From positions 123,501 to 187,500 of the forward strand of contig JAWQFJ010000517.1 of assembly GCA_034096865.1 (NCBI GenBank): DNA of 64,000 nt. The letters are read 5' to 3'. This stretch comes from Theodoxus fluviatilis (Eukaryota; Mollusca; Gastropoda; Cycloneritida; Neritidae). Under the pieces are notes generated by a model, which was not told the DNA's origin, made no database searches, and was given only the letters and a program-made list of their open reading frames with translations. The position numbers were made by a program, and so were the translations under genes. This document shows positions 20,846-29,518 of this stretch, in pieces (position 1 is the stretch's first letter; each line of letters starts with the position of its first letter).

Positions 20846-21157
20846 AAAAATCTCCTCGCAAATGACGTCACGTTATACGACGTCAAATGATGACGTCACA
20901 GATTTTGCAAAATGGAGTCTGTTGAATTGTTTTCATTGAAACACCAAAATGTAAAAAAGTCACTTTCTTTTAAAACCTCGATTCTGAAAATTTGATAATA
21001 TTGAATGGGACCTAACTTCCAGTCAGTGTGCAAAATCTCAAGGAAATCCGTCCAGTAGTTTTTGAGATATAGGCCGTGGAGACGGGACAGACAGACAGAC
21101 ACACACACAGACAGACTAATAAAGTCTGTAGGACCTCCAGTAAACCTGGAGGGATAA
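20846..21157. other. Right part of the composite element
   Basis: Contains two perfect TGACGTCA palindromes (20873-20880 and 20891-20898), a (CAGA)n/(CA)n run near 21085-21112 and the CCTCCAG/CTGGAGG hairpin at its end. The stretch around CCGTCCAGTAGTTTTTGAGA resembles words near 27460. No coding sequence. Confidence 0.5.
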
Positions 21158-21345
21158 AATAAGTTAATATCCTTTCCAAAGTATTTGGAATTTTCCCAAA
21201 AGGATCACCTGTTTTAGATATTGAAATGACAAATCTAAGGAAACAAAAATTTTAGTTTTGCTAGTTTTTTAGCTGTACATTATTCAAAAAGATAGAAAAT
21301 TACGTGTTATTTGAATAACTAACAGATGACCCCCTCCACCCCACC
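21158..21345 (+). repeat. Repeat family B, last segment
   Basis: GTATTTGGAATTTTCCC onward to AATAACTAACAGATGAC matches the reverse complement of about 24560-24730. It marks where the host repeat resumes after the composite insertion. Confidence 0.8.
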
Positions 21346-21612
21346 CTGGAGCAGAAGTGGTTATCACTCATTTTCATGTATATCTTTGAATTGCGGGTGC
21401 CCTTACTGTTGTGCTGTATTCATGAGCAAGTCAAGACTTCAATTCCTGTCAGTTGCATTTTAGAAATTACATGGGAAAACAGAGTATATTTTTACTTCTG
21501 ACCAACAGGAGGAAACCAGCACTAAGGCAGAGATAACACACCAGAAAGCCATCACCACCACTGTGATGGCAGCAGCAGGAAAGTCTCAGCGCCCATTTCC
21601 TACGAATCCTCA

Positions 21613-22209
21613 CTGCCAGCCACTCAGTCTCACCTGGCAGGGCTGCCAGCCACTCAGTCTCACCTGGCAGGGCTGCCAGCCACTCAGTCTCACCTGGCAG
21701 GGCTGCCAGCCACTCAGTCTCACCTGGCAGGGCTGCCAGCCACTCAGTCTCACCTGGCAGGGCTGCCAGCCACTCAGTCTCACCTGGCAGGGCTGCCAGC
21801 CACTCAGTCTCACCTGGCAGGGCTGCCAGCCACTCAGTCTCACCTGGCAGGGCTGCCAGCCACTCAGTCTCACCTGGCAGGGCTGCCAGCCACTCAGTCT
21901 CACCTGGCAGGGCTGCCAGCCACTCAGTCTCACCTGGCAGGGCTGCCAGCCACTCAGTCTCACCTGGCAGGGCTGCCAGCCACTCAGTCTCACCTGGCAG
22001 GGCTGCCAGCCACTCAGTCTCACCTGGCAGGGCTGCCAGCCACTCAGTCTCACCTGGCAGGACTGCCAGCCACTCAGTCTCACCTGGCAGGGCTGCCAGC
22101 CACTCAGTCTCACCTGGCAGGGCTGCCAGCCACTCAGTCTCACCTGGCAGGGCTGCCAGCCACTCAGTCTCACCTGGCAGGGCTGCCAGCCACTCAGTCT
22201 CACCTGGCA
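21613..22209 (-). repeat. 30-bp tandem array of 20 consensus 5' splice sites
   Basis: Twenty near-identical copies of a 30-bp unit (minus strand, GCAGCCCTGCCAGGTGAGAC then TGAGTGGCTG) directly follow exon 3 of the minus-strand gene. Each contains CAG|GTGAGA, a consensus donor. In the gene frame the unit reads AALPGETEWL without stops, so any donor from first to twentieth keeps phase 1 and adds ten residues per unit. One unit has a single change (Ala to Val, near 22062). The first donor (exon end 22204) is the presumed ancestral one. Confidence 0.9.
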
Positions 22210-22362
22210 GGGCTGCCAGCGCTCTGCCGTCCTCGGAGCACATTTCCATTTCCAGTTCCAAGCCCAGGCCATTCCAGTCCTCTGTTCCAGTGGGGGTCAG
22301 GTCAGAGGGGTCACCAGACGTCACTCCAGCCTGTTCCTCTGCTGGCCTCATGGCCTCAGCTG
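22204..22362 (-). CDS. Unrecognised minus-strand gene, exon 3
   Basis: Residues about 163-214 with the first donor (22203 is the first intron base). The acceptor is a CAGCAG tandem: the exon can start at 22362 or at 22359, differing by one codon, and both are phase 1. The frame is acidic with an alternating Leu/Glu stretch (LGLELEMEM). Upstream on the minus strand a (CTT)n run of about 97 bp lies 47 bp before the acceptor. Downstream the exon end has been amplified into the 20-donor array. Phase 1 at both ends agrees with every other junction of the gene. If the last repeat's edge is used (GCA|GTGAGG near 21614), the phase no longer matches exon 4, so I prefer the CAG|GTGAGA donors. Confidence 0.6.
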
Positions 22363-22408
22363 CTGACCAATCAGATGCAATGAAACAGATACAGAATAGG
22401 AGCCACTC

Positions 22409-22505
22409 AAGAAGAAGAAGAAGAAGAAGAAGAAGAAGAAGAAGAAGAAGAAGAAGAAGAAGAAGAAGAAGAAGAAGAAGAAGAAGAAGAAGAAGAAGAA
22501 GAAGA
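22409..22505 (+). repeat. (GAA)n microsatellite, about 32 units
   Basis: An uninterrupted AAG/GAA run. On the minus strand, the sense strand of the surrounding gene, it is (CTT)n just upstream of the exon 3 acceptor. Confidence 0.97.
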
Positions 22506-23188
22506 CGATGACGACGGTGATGATGAAGTAAGACCATTGATCACAAAAATCACTAGAAAAGGTTAGAGCAAGGGTAAATCAAGCCACACTTTCCTAGTGA
22601 TTCTCTTCTTACAAATAGAGTAGGGAGGGAGATGTGGCGAGTCTGTTCTTGGAAGGAGCTACTCAAGATCTCACAAAGACGACAACAGGATCAGGGTTAC
22701 TAATTTCTGGACAAGGATTTAAGAATGACACCATAGTCATGCTTTTTCATCACAAAAGACCATGGTGGGTTTGACTAGTTTCTGGTACTGATGCAACCAT
22801 GTGCTGCTTGGGTGAGGAACTTTAGCGAGTCCTTCCTTGCTTCTGCATACTACTTCTAATATCTGAGTTTCATCTATAATGTCGCTTTTCCCTTAGAGGT
22901 ACCTGATGACTTTCCAACATGCATAAGCATAGAATAAGTTGGCAAAGGGAAAGAACAATAGCCAAAATACCATCATAAAAAATGCACATTTAGAGTAATT
23001 ATCCCATCAAAAAAAGTCTGAAATGCTCTATATGCTCACCTACTTGGTCACCGTGGCAAATGCTGCGTAGACACGTAATCACAATGGCCAATATGGCTAT
23101 ATAATAAATTATTTAAAAAACAGCTAGTTAGGTGTGTAAAGAGCAAGCACTTCAGAAGCATGAGAACATAAATCTACATTTTCAATTA

Positions 23189-23373
23189 CAGTAGTCGCCT
23201 CTTATTAAAAACACATTGGGACCGAACAAACGTGTTTTTAATAAGCGGCGTTTTTATTAACCGTTTGCGTGTTGAACATGTCCATCAGTAACGATGTAAA
23301 TCCGGACCGGACCAACAGTATTAAAAAAACAGCTGTTTTTATTAACCGCGTGTTTTATAAGCGGCGACTACTG
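23189..23373. mobile_element. Tc1/mariner (Tigger/pogo-like) MITE
   Basis: 185 bp between TA dinucleotides (23187-23188 and 23374-23375). The ends are CAGTAGTCGCC and GGCGACTACTG, perfectly inverted for 11 bp, followed by TTATTAAAAACAC-like sequence on both sides with mismatches. The TA target and CAGT start are typical of pogo-type elements. No coding sequence. Confidence 0.85.
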
Positions 23374-23628
23374 TAATAGCCTATGTTGCACATGTTGATA
23401 TGCCATGCTATAAACATGCACTGAATGTTGCAAAATATAGGCCTGCTTGTTATATGATACATGTGCAAAATGAAAGTCAAATCAACTTTGATTTGGCTCT
23501 CTGTATGAGTGCATCTGACATTAATCTTGTAAAAATAAAATGACAATTATAACGAGAGCCTTAAAATATGCATCACGCAGCAAAAACTTACACACATAAC
23601 TTGTCTTCCTGTAAGATGATTAACAGGG

Positions 23629-23996
23629 CAGAGCTGCCAACCCACCATCATGCCAAAGAGTAGCATCCAGAGCTTTTTGGAGTAGCATTTAAGAAATAGG
23701 CGTAGCACACACGCAGAAGAAGGAAAATGCCTATGTTTGCGCAGGCACGAAACGCTGAACCGACGGCGTGGGGGAGGGGGGGAAGGGGGAAGAGGCGGGC
23801 GCGGTGAAGGCGCTGGGAGCTGAACCGATGGCGTGAGGGAGGTGGAGGGTGGGGTGGGGGGGTATTCTACGTGAAGGTCAAAAGTTCAGTTCCAGGCTAT
23901 GAAAAATCTTAGTTTTTCCCGGACGATCGTAGCATCGTAGCAAGCATGTCGAAATCGTAGCATGCTACGCCTAAATCGTAGTACTTGGCAGCTCTG
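23629..23996. mobile_element. Short inverted-repeat element (CAGAGCTGCCAA ends)
   Basis: CAGAGCTGCCAA at the left and TTGGCAGCTCTG at the right are perfect 12-bp inverted ends of a 368-bp stretch. The inside has a G-rich tract and repeated ATCGTAGCA words. CAGAG-type ends suggest hAT, but I see no clean 8-bp duplication, so the superfamily is open. Confidence 0.65.
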
Positions 23997-24539
23997 AAAG
24001 GGGGTAAAGAAGTTGAATACCTGTCCCTGAGCTTTCCTAAATTAAATCCTGAACATGTAATGTCCATCATGTACAGATTATAGTAATTAATTGAGAAGTT
24101 TATTTTAAGGCAATAAATATATAAAAATATAGTTGTGGATATGATAACGTTTAACAAAAATTGGGTCGGTAGGTCGTATGTACATATACTTTATAGAAGA
24201 GGCCAGATTGAACCAAACTTAAGTTTCTCTTGCGCTTATAACACTTTCATAAACATAAATAGTGGATTCCCTGGGTGCATGCAGTGAATTTTTTTACTGT
24301 CATTTTTTTAACAACCAGAAAAAAAGTTTAGGATCAAAAGGAAAATAATTTAGTCAGTTGGAATACCATAGCCACAATGAATGTGTGCGTGCGACCTAAA
24401 TACTGTTCATGAGATGGTAAACCTATTTGTTTATGCTCAAGGGGAGACATGGATACAAGAGACCATTTTTTCCTGCAATGAGTTATCAAACTTTCATGCA
24501 AGGCAATTCAAAGATATACATGAAAATAAGTGAAAACCA

Positions 24540-25555
24540 CTTCTGCTTGATGGAAAAAAATGTAGGTCATCTGTTAATTATTCAAATAACACGTAATTTT
24601 CTATCTTTTCAACAATTTTAGAGCTCAGAATCTATATACAGCAAAATTATTATTTTGGTTTCCTAAGATTTGTCATTTTAATATCTAAAATTTGTCACAT
24701 CCTTTGGGGAAAATTCCAAATACTTTTCAGGATACTTAGTTTATTTACTCAAAAGAATCTCCATTTTTAGAACTTGTTTAATGTATAGCTGCTGAACTAG
24801 GGGCTCATTTCACAAACCCACGTGACAAACTGTTGCTACATGCATAAAGAACACACCTTGAAAATTACAGATCTGTACAATGCTCCACATCTGAATTCTG
24901 AACATCTCATATAAAGACCATGTCACGAATGAGGAAGTCAGCAACAGGATCAGGAGAGCATTTGGACAGTACGAAGACCTGCTCTCAATCGTGAAAAGGA
25001 GAAAGCTGATGTGGTACGGTCACGTGTCAGGCAGTGGGCTGGCCAAGACCATCTTGCAAGGTACCGTACCAGGTGGGAGAAGGAGAGGCAGGCAGAGAAA
25101 GAGGTGGGAAGACAACATCAAAGAGTGGACAGGCTTGACCTTTGCTGACTCACAGCGAGCCACAGAGGATAGAGGTCGATGGAGGAAGATTGTCCGAAAG
25201 TCATCAGTGGAGCCTCAACAACCCATCTCAGGGTTAAGAGACTGAACTGAACTGAACTGACAATGCTCCAAATATTTTCTGCATAATTTCAAGTCCACAA
25301 AAACAATTTACGAGAAAACATGAAAATAAGAAACCTTGGGCAAACTTGCTTTTTCTATTTACTAGGCATTTTCAATTGTGCCGGCCAAAATTCTCAGAGG
25401 GGTGAGGTTTTTTTCTTTGCATTTTTACAGGTTTTCTAGCATGTTTCAAATAGAGAGACGTTTGGGATTACATTGCGGGTTTAAAAAATGTCCCTATGTC
25501 AAAATCACCAGAAAATGACATTTTGACAATTTTTATTTCCATGCAAATTCAGCCA
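24540..25555 (-). repeat. Repeat family B, reference copy (minus orientation)
   Basis: Holds the full order of words that in the 13.8-21.3 kb copy are split by three insertions. It serves as the empty site for two of them precisely and for the third approximately. It is itself interrupted once, by the LINE fragment at 24888-25259. Confidence 0.8.
24888..25259 (+). mobile_element. 5'-truncated non-LTR retrotransposon with target duplication
   Basis: An 11-bp direct repeat, ACAATGCTCCA, flanks it (24877-24887 and 25260-25270; the last tail base is shared). The inside reads as the C-terminal end of a LINE reverse transcriptase: KRRKLMWYGHVS, TILQGTVPGGRRRGRQRKRW, then WTGLTF and a stop at 25243-25245, followed by a short (CTGAA)n tail. 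This conserved tail is common in RTE/L2-like elements of invertebrates. Truncation, a simple-repeat tail and a target duplication are the marks of target-primed reverse transcription. The frame shown is intact, so the insertion is fairly young. Confidence 0.85.
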
Positions 25556-26377
25556 TACCATGCTGGCTCACATCCACTCTTGCCAAAGCTCTTTCTGGTG
25601 CACAAGTTCACATCCCTCTGTGTGCTGGACCTGTACATTCCTCAGAACTGCAAGTAACTTTCTGACTCATTTTATCATCATTATAGCTCCTGCTGCAGCA
25701 TCAATATTTTAAGATAGGTTATCAGAATTATATCAGCACCCATATTATAGGTGGCGGCAGCCTCTATACAGTCATGCAGGGAAACCTGGTTTTTGCACTA
25801 ATTTTCACACCATGTTTATATCAACAACATTTGCTTGGTTTGTCTTGACAATGTGCCCAATAAATACTTTGAAGTTCATTCTGCCTTGTCTTTGCCTTCG
25901 TTTGATGTGAATGAGAACATGTGAGCGAGAGGAGTAGGCAGAAATGCCTAATATTTTGGATCGACGAACCGCGACGCCATTAGGCCTGCAGCCATTTTGA
26001 GCTCAAGCAAAACAACACCTATCTGGGAAATCTCGCTGTTCTCTGTTCATGTCTATTTTTAACTTGAACAAAAGTGTGTCAGGTCAAACAAGACAAAGAT
26101 AGGCTTTGTTTACGTGTGATTTTAATTTTCCTAGGTAGTAGGGTTTATGAAAAAAATCCGAGATGAAAACACCTAAATATAGCTTGGTCACTTTCTCGGC
26201 TGAATTACGGGATTGGGGCATAATTGCGACCCCACAATCATATATGCGATGGAAACAGCGTTTTCTGGAGGTTTCGGTCATGTTCGAAACTAAAGAATGC
26301 ATGACGTCCACGCCGAGCAACAGTCAATCAAAAGAGGCAACCCGTGCCTTTGACACGAAGCAGCCCTAGCTCAAAAC

Positions 26378-26447
26378 ATGGCGACCGAACACGCGCTTTC
26401 AACGTCGCCGTTAGCGACTCTGTTCGAGAAAGTCGAAACCATTCTTG
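26378..26447 (+). CDS. Possible first coding exon of an unplaced plus-strand transcript
   Basis: ATG 26378 opens MATEHALSTSPLATLFEKVE then TIL, and ends at a good donor, CTTG|GTAAGT, phase 1. The area from about 25950 to 26600 is richer in CpG than its neighbours, as expected for a promoter. It lies on the strand opposite the minus-strand gene, inside its intron 2. I cannot find a downstream exon, and phase 1 does not fit Par6 exon 2 (phase 0). It may be a nested gene, a transposon exon or chance. Confidence 0.3.
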
Positions 26448-26984
26448 GTAAGTTTGTCGATAATCGTATTCATAAACATCTATTTTCGGTACTTGTAAAG
26501 TTTTAAGGTGCTAATTTCACGTAAGAATGGCTAGATTTTAAGCTAAAAGTTGCGAGTGGATACGATCCATGCCGATCGGGCTCGAGTGTTATGGGTAGTG
26601 ACAAAAACATGTTCTGTGTCTTTTTTCAGGCGATTTATTGTTCCAAGTCAAGATTTGAAACAAAAAAAGAGTAGTTGTAGAAATGATTGATGTATTGTTT
26701 TTGTGATGATTTAACTTTGGTGGGGGTAAAATAGACAAAAGCGTTTGCTTTCTAAAACCGGAAGTAGATCGAGTCAGCGTCTGTCGTCTTCTTCTGTCGC
26801 TAGTTCAGTAGGCCTAGTTGTTCACACGTTTCAAGATGTTGGCTTCAGTCGTTTTTCTTCTGAGTGGCATCTTCAGAGAATAAAATAGGATTTAACCACA
26901 AATTATTTCAGAAAGGATTTATTAATCAGGTATTTGTCCTAGTCATATGGTCACAAACTTTGGCTTTGCCTCACTACTTTGAGT

Positions 26985-27302
26985 GCACGAGGGTTCAGTG
27001 TTATTCATGTGACTACAATTACAATTAGCTGCTTGCTTCTGATGTGGTGGCACTGAGGGTTCAGTGTTATTCATGTGACTACAAAGCTGCTTGCTTCTGA
27101 TGTGGTGGCACTGAGGGTTCAGTGTTATTCATGTGACTACAAAGTTGCTTGCTTCTGATGTGGTGGCACTGAGGGTTCAGTGTTATTCATGTGACTACAA
27201 AGCTGCTTGCTTCTGATGTGGTGGCACTGAGGGTTCAGTGTTATTCATGTGACTACAATTACAAAGCTGCTTGCTTCTGATGTGGTGGCACTGAGGGTTG
27301 AG
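26985..27302. repeat. 58-bp minisatellite, five copies
   Basis: Unit ACTGAGGGTTCAGTGTTATT then CATGTGACTACAAAGCTGCT and TGCTTCTGATGTGGTGGC. The first and last copies carry a small ATTACAA insertion. Confidence 0.9.
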
Positions 27303-28133
27303 TATTGTCCATATGGACTGAACGACAATTTTTTAATTGATTTTTTCTGAAATAGGGTGCTTTGATACTTGCTGTCAAGAAAAAGTGACCTGCACATTCC
27401 TGTTTGTTGGTTCTATCAGTTCCATACATTGCATTCTGCTTGTGTGCAAAATTTCAAGCATTTATCTCCAGTAGTTTTTGAGCTGTAGCTTGTTCAGTAT
27501 ACGAGTTCTTCGAAAACTTTCACTTTTCGTCTAATTTTTTTGTTATTTTTGGTGGTCATCAACTGATGTATTAATTTTTAAAGCAATTTGATTGTTTTCT
27601 TGGGCCCTTTATATCATATTCTGTCTGTCTGCAAAAAATCAGTGAAATATCTTAAACGGTTCTTGAGTTATAGCTTCTTAAAGTGAAATATTCCAGAAAA
27701 TGGCCTTGTTCCGCGAGGCAAATTGATGTTTTCCCCATTTTTAAGGCTCTTTTTAAAAAAAACCAGCCTGCCATGGTCCCTGAAAAAAATTAGAGCCAGA
27801 CAATAACATAGAATGTATGAAATATTTCATTTATAAGGACAGCTGTGCTTTAGTTTTGATTCTAATGACCTTCAAAGTTGCTACTTTATGCTGATTTGAC
27901 ATTTATGTATTACGAGCGTTTCGCCTTTCACGACCTTTGAAGTGGCATATCTCAGAAACTAATGAAGATATTCACTTACTTTTTTTTTGTTTTTCTAGTC
28001 TTTCTGCCAACTTTATAACACAACACATTATAAACTTCCTCTTCCCCAACAAAAATTTGACTGCCGCCACCTACATATTACCATAAAATTTGCGAAAAGC
28101 AACACACACACACACGAACTGCACAAAACTTAC
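27303..28133. other. Intronic, no gene seen
   Basis: AT-rich. It contains words such as CCAGTAGTTTTTGAGCTGTA and CAAAATTTCAAGC that recur in altered form near 21040, suggesting old dispersed repeats. Nothing coding. Confidence 0.45.
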
Positions 28134-28481
28134 CTGGTTGACCAGATTTCCTTGAGAGAAGGGCAGGGGATCCCTGAGACTGACTATCCTCACCAAGTTC
28201 ATCCAACACTTGGCCGACATCTGGACTTTCCCAAGAATGGTGGAAGTCTACAATGGCCTGACTACTGCCCTCTACATCCATGTCAGACTGCTGCCGATGG
28301 CCAGATGCCTCTTTGGACGGGCTTTCTGCGCCAAGTTCATCCAGAAGTTTAGCAACATCTTCACTGTCCTCCGCTGGGTTCACAGCCATGACGACTTCAG
28401 AAGATACCCCTGTTCCTTCGACGACATCTGAACTTGTGGAAGGCTGGTGACTTCCGAAGAAAGCGGAGACTGCTCGCCGAA
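28134..28481 (-). CDS. Unrecognised minus-strand gene, exon 2
   Basis: 116 codons, residues 47-162. The donor is strong (ACCAG|GTAAGT, exon end 28134), phase 1. It carries two copies of a motif, SEDVAKLLDELG (residues 86-97) and SPDVGQVLDELG (132-143). Exon 1 holds a third, EDVDSVVDELP (30-40), which ties the exons together. Otherwise it is Ser/Glu/Asp-rich. The acceptor is the weak point. The best-looking one (TTTTGTGCAG, ends 28505) gives a stop in every phase that could join exon 1, whereas CCGTCAG (ends 28482) keeps the phase. Alternatively the exon may begin translation at its own ATG, 28492-28494. Confidence 0.6.
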
Positions 28482-28639
28482 CTGACGGAAGCATTCCGAT
28501 TCACCTGCACAAAATAAGGTTGAAGCATTTGTTATTTATTCTATAAAAATAGAATTATACACATAATCTGAATAGCAAAATGAAGCATGGGAATGAGTCC
28601 CTCGTGTGGGCCTCGGGGTGCGGGAATGATAGCAAATAT

Positions 28640-28666
28640 GGGGGGGGGGGGGGGGGGGGGGGGGGG
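28640..28666 (+). repeat. Poly(G) tract, 27 nt
   Basis: An uninterrupted G run in intron 1 of the minus-strand gene. Its exact length in an assembly is unreliable. Confidence 0.9.
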
Positions 28667-28831
28667 AAATAATGCACAAAAGTACTATTAGCTAGTTTTT
28701 GTCCAAAGCATTATATTTGCAGCAGTCCACAAGGCAATGCAGAACCCTTGATCCAATGCAGTGGCCCATCAGCTTAGCTGTTTCCTGCATCCCTCACCTT
28801 GGACAAGTCCACAAGTGTGGCCCACATGAAG

Positions 28832-29022
28832 ATGGATGGATGGATAGTGTTTTACGGCCAATGAGCCTTCGTAGGCTATGAAAGGCCAATAAACACTAAA
28901 ATCACGAGAACAGTTTAGTATAAACTAATCCAGTCATGGTGTCCCTCGTTATTCGCCTCTTACGAATCGCATGGGGAGACGCGGTGGGTCAATTCTTACC
29001 CAGAACCCACAGGGAGACCCAC
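28832..29022 (+). repeat. Dispersed repeat family D, copy 1
   Basis: Starts GGATGGATGGATAGTGTTTT and ends near TTCTTACCCAGAACCCACAG. It shares TATTCGCCTCTTACGAATCG and GCGGTGGGTCAATTCTTACC with 32612-32758, and its first 50 bp with 29465-29518. Words from its second half also resemble the unit of the 32-bp satellite at 10276-12752. Confidence 0.8.
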
Positions 29023-29464
29023 ATGAAGAACTCATTCCAAAGATTATTTTCTAAATATCCAAGATTGAAGAAATAATCATATACAATGGATGCCAATATG
29101 CCTTGACTGGGCTTAAGGTGTACAGACAACTTTACTTTTTCTAAAGGGGTGGGTGGATGGGTGGGGGTTGCCTAGATTAGATGTAAAATATTTGAATAAA
29201 CATTTAGAATGACAATTTACAGAAATATGGATTAAAAATAAAAGTGAAATGGTAGTACTTAGTACTCTTTCTACACTTACACCAAAACGAAAACGACGGT
29301 TTCAACCTATCAAAGTAATAGTTTGTGCCAAAAATCTGATCTTTCTTACAATGAACATTGCAATATTATCCACCCAAAAATTGAGGTCCTCCAAAATCGG
29401 CAGTGCAGATTATGGTATATGCTCAACAAACGTCTATCATGGAACATTCCGTGCGGCGTATTCC

Positions 29465-29518
29465 CTCGGATGGATAGTGTTTTACGGTCTATCAGCCTTT
29501 GTACACTACGTAAGGACA
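29465..29518 (+). repeat. Dispersed repeat family D, partial copy 2
   Basis: CGGATGGATAGTGTTTTACG then GTCTATCAGCCTTTGTACAC aligns with the start of copy 1 and breaks off. An open frame overlapping it is chance. Confidence 0.7.

Larger units (their letters stand above)
16899..21157. mobile_element. About 4.2-kb composite element with THAP relic, inserted in repeat B
   Basis: Repeat B sequence is interrupted after GAGTAAATAAA (16898) and resumes at TAAAATAAGTTAATATCC (about 21158). The paralogue at 24.7 kb reads GTAAATAAACTAAGTATCC without a break. The repeated TAAATAAA/TAAAATAA would be an 8-bp target duplication, imperfect after decay. CCTCCAGGTTT lies near the left end, and its inverse near the right end, where CCTCCAG and CTGGAGG also form a hairpin. 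The inside holds tRNA-like pieces, a THAP domain relic, a minus-strand coding relic, a 35-bp inverted repeat and a nested AAGGTCA-rich element. An 8-bp duplication plus a THAP domain suggests a P-element-like origin. This is inference, and the interval may hold more than one insertion. Confidence 0.5.

Noticed and set aside
21563..22537. A 356-codon minus-strand gene with a poly-Leu start, and a 267-codon plus-strand gene
   Set aside because: The poly-Leu start is the (CTT)n tract read as codons and the plus frame is antisense of the 30-bp repeats. The supported part is exon 3 plus the donor array.
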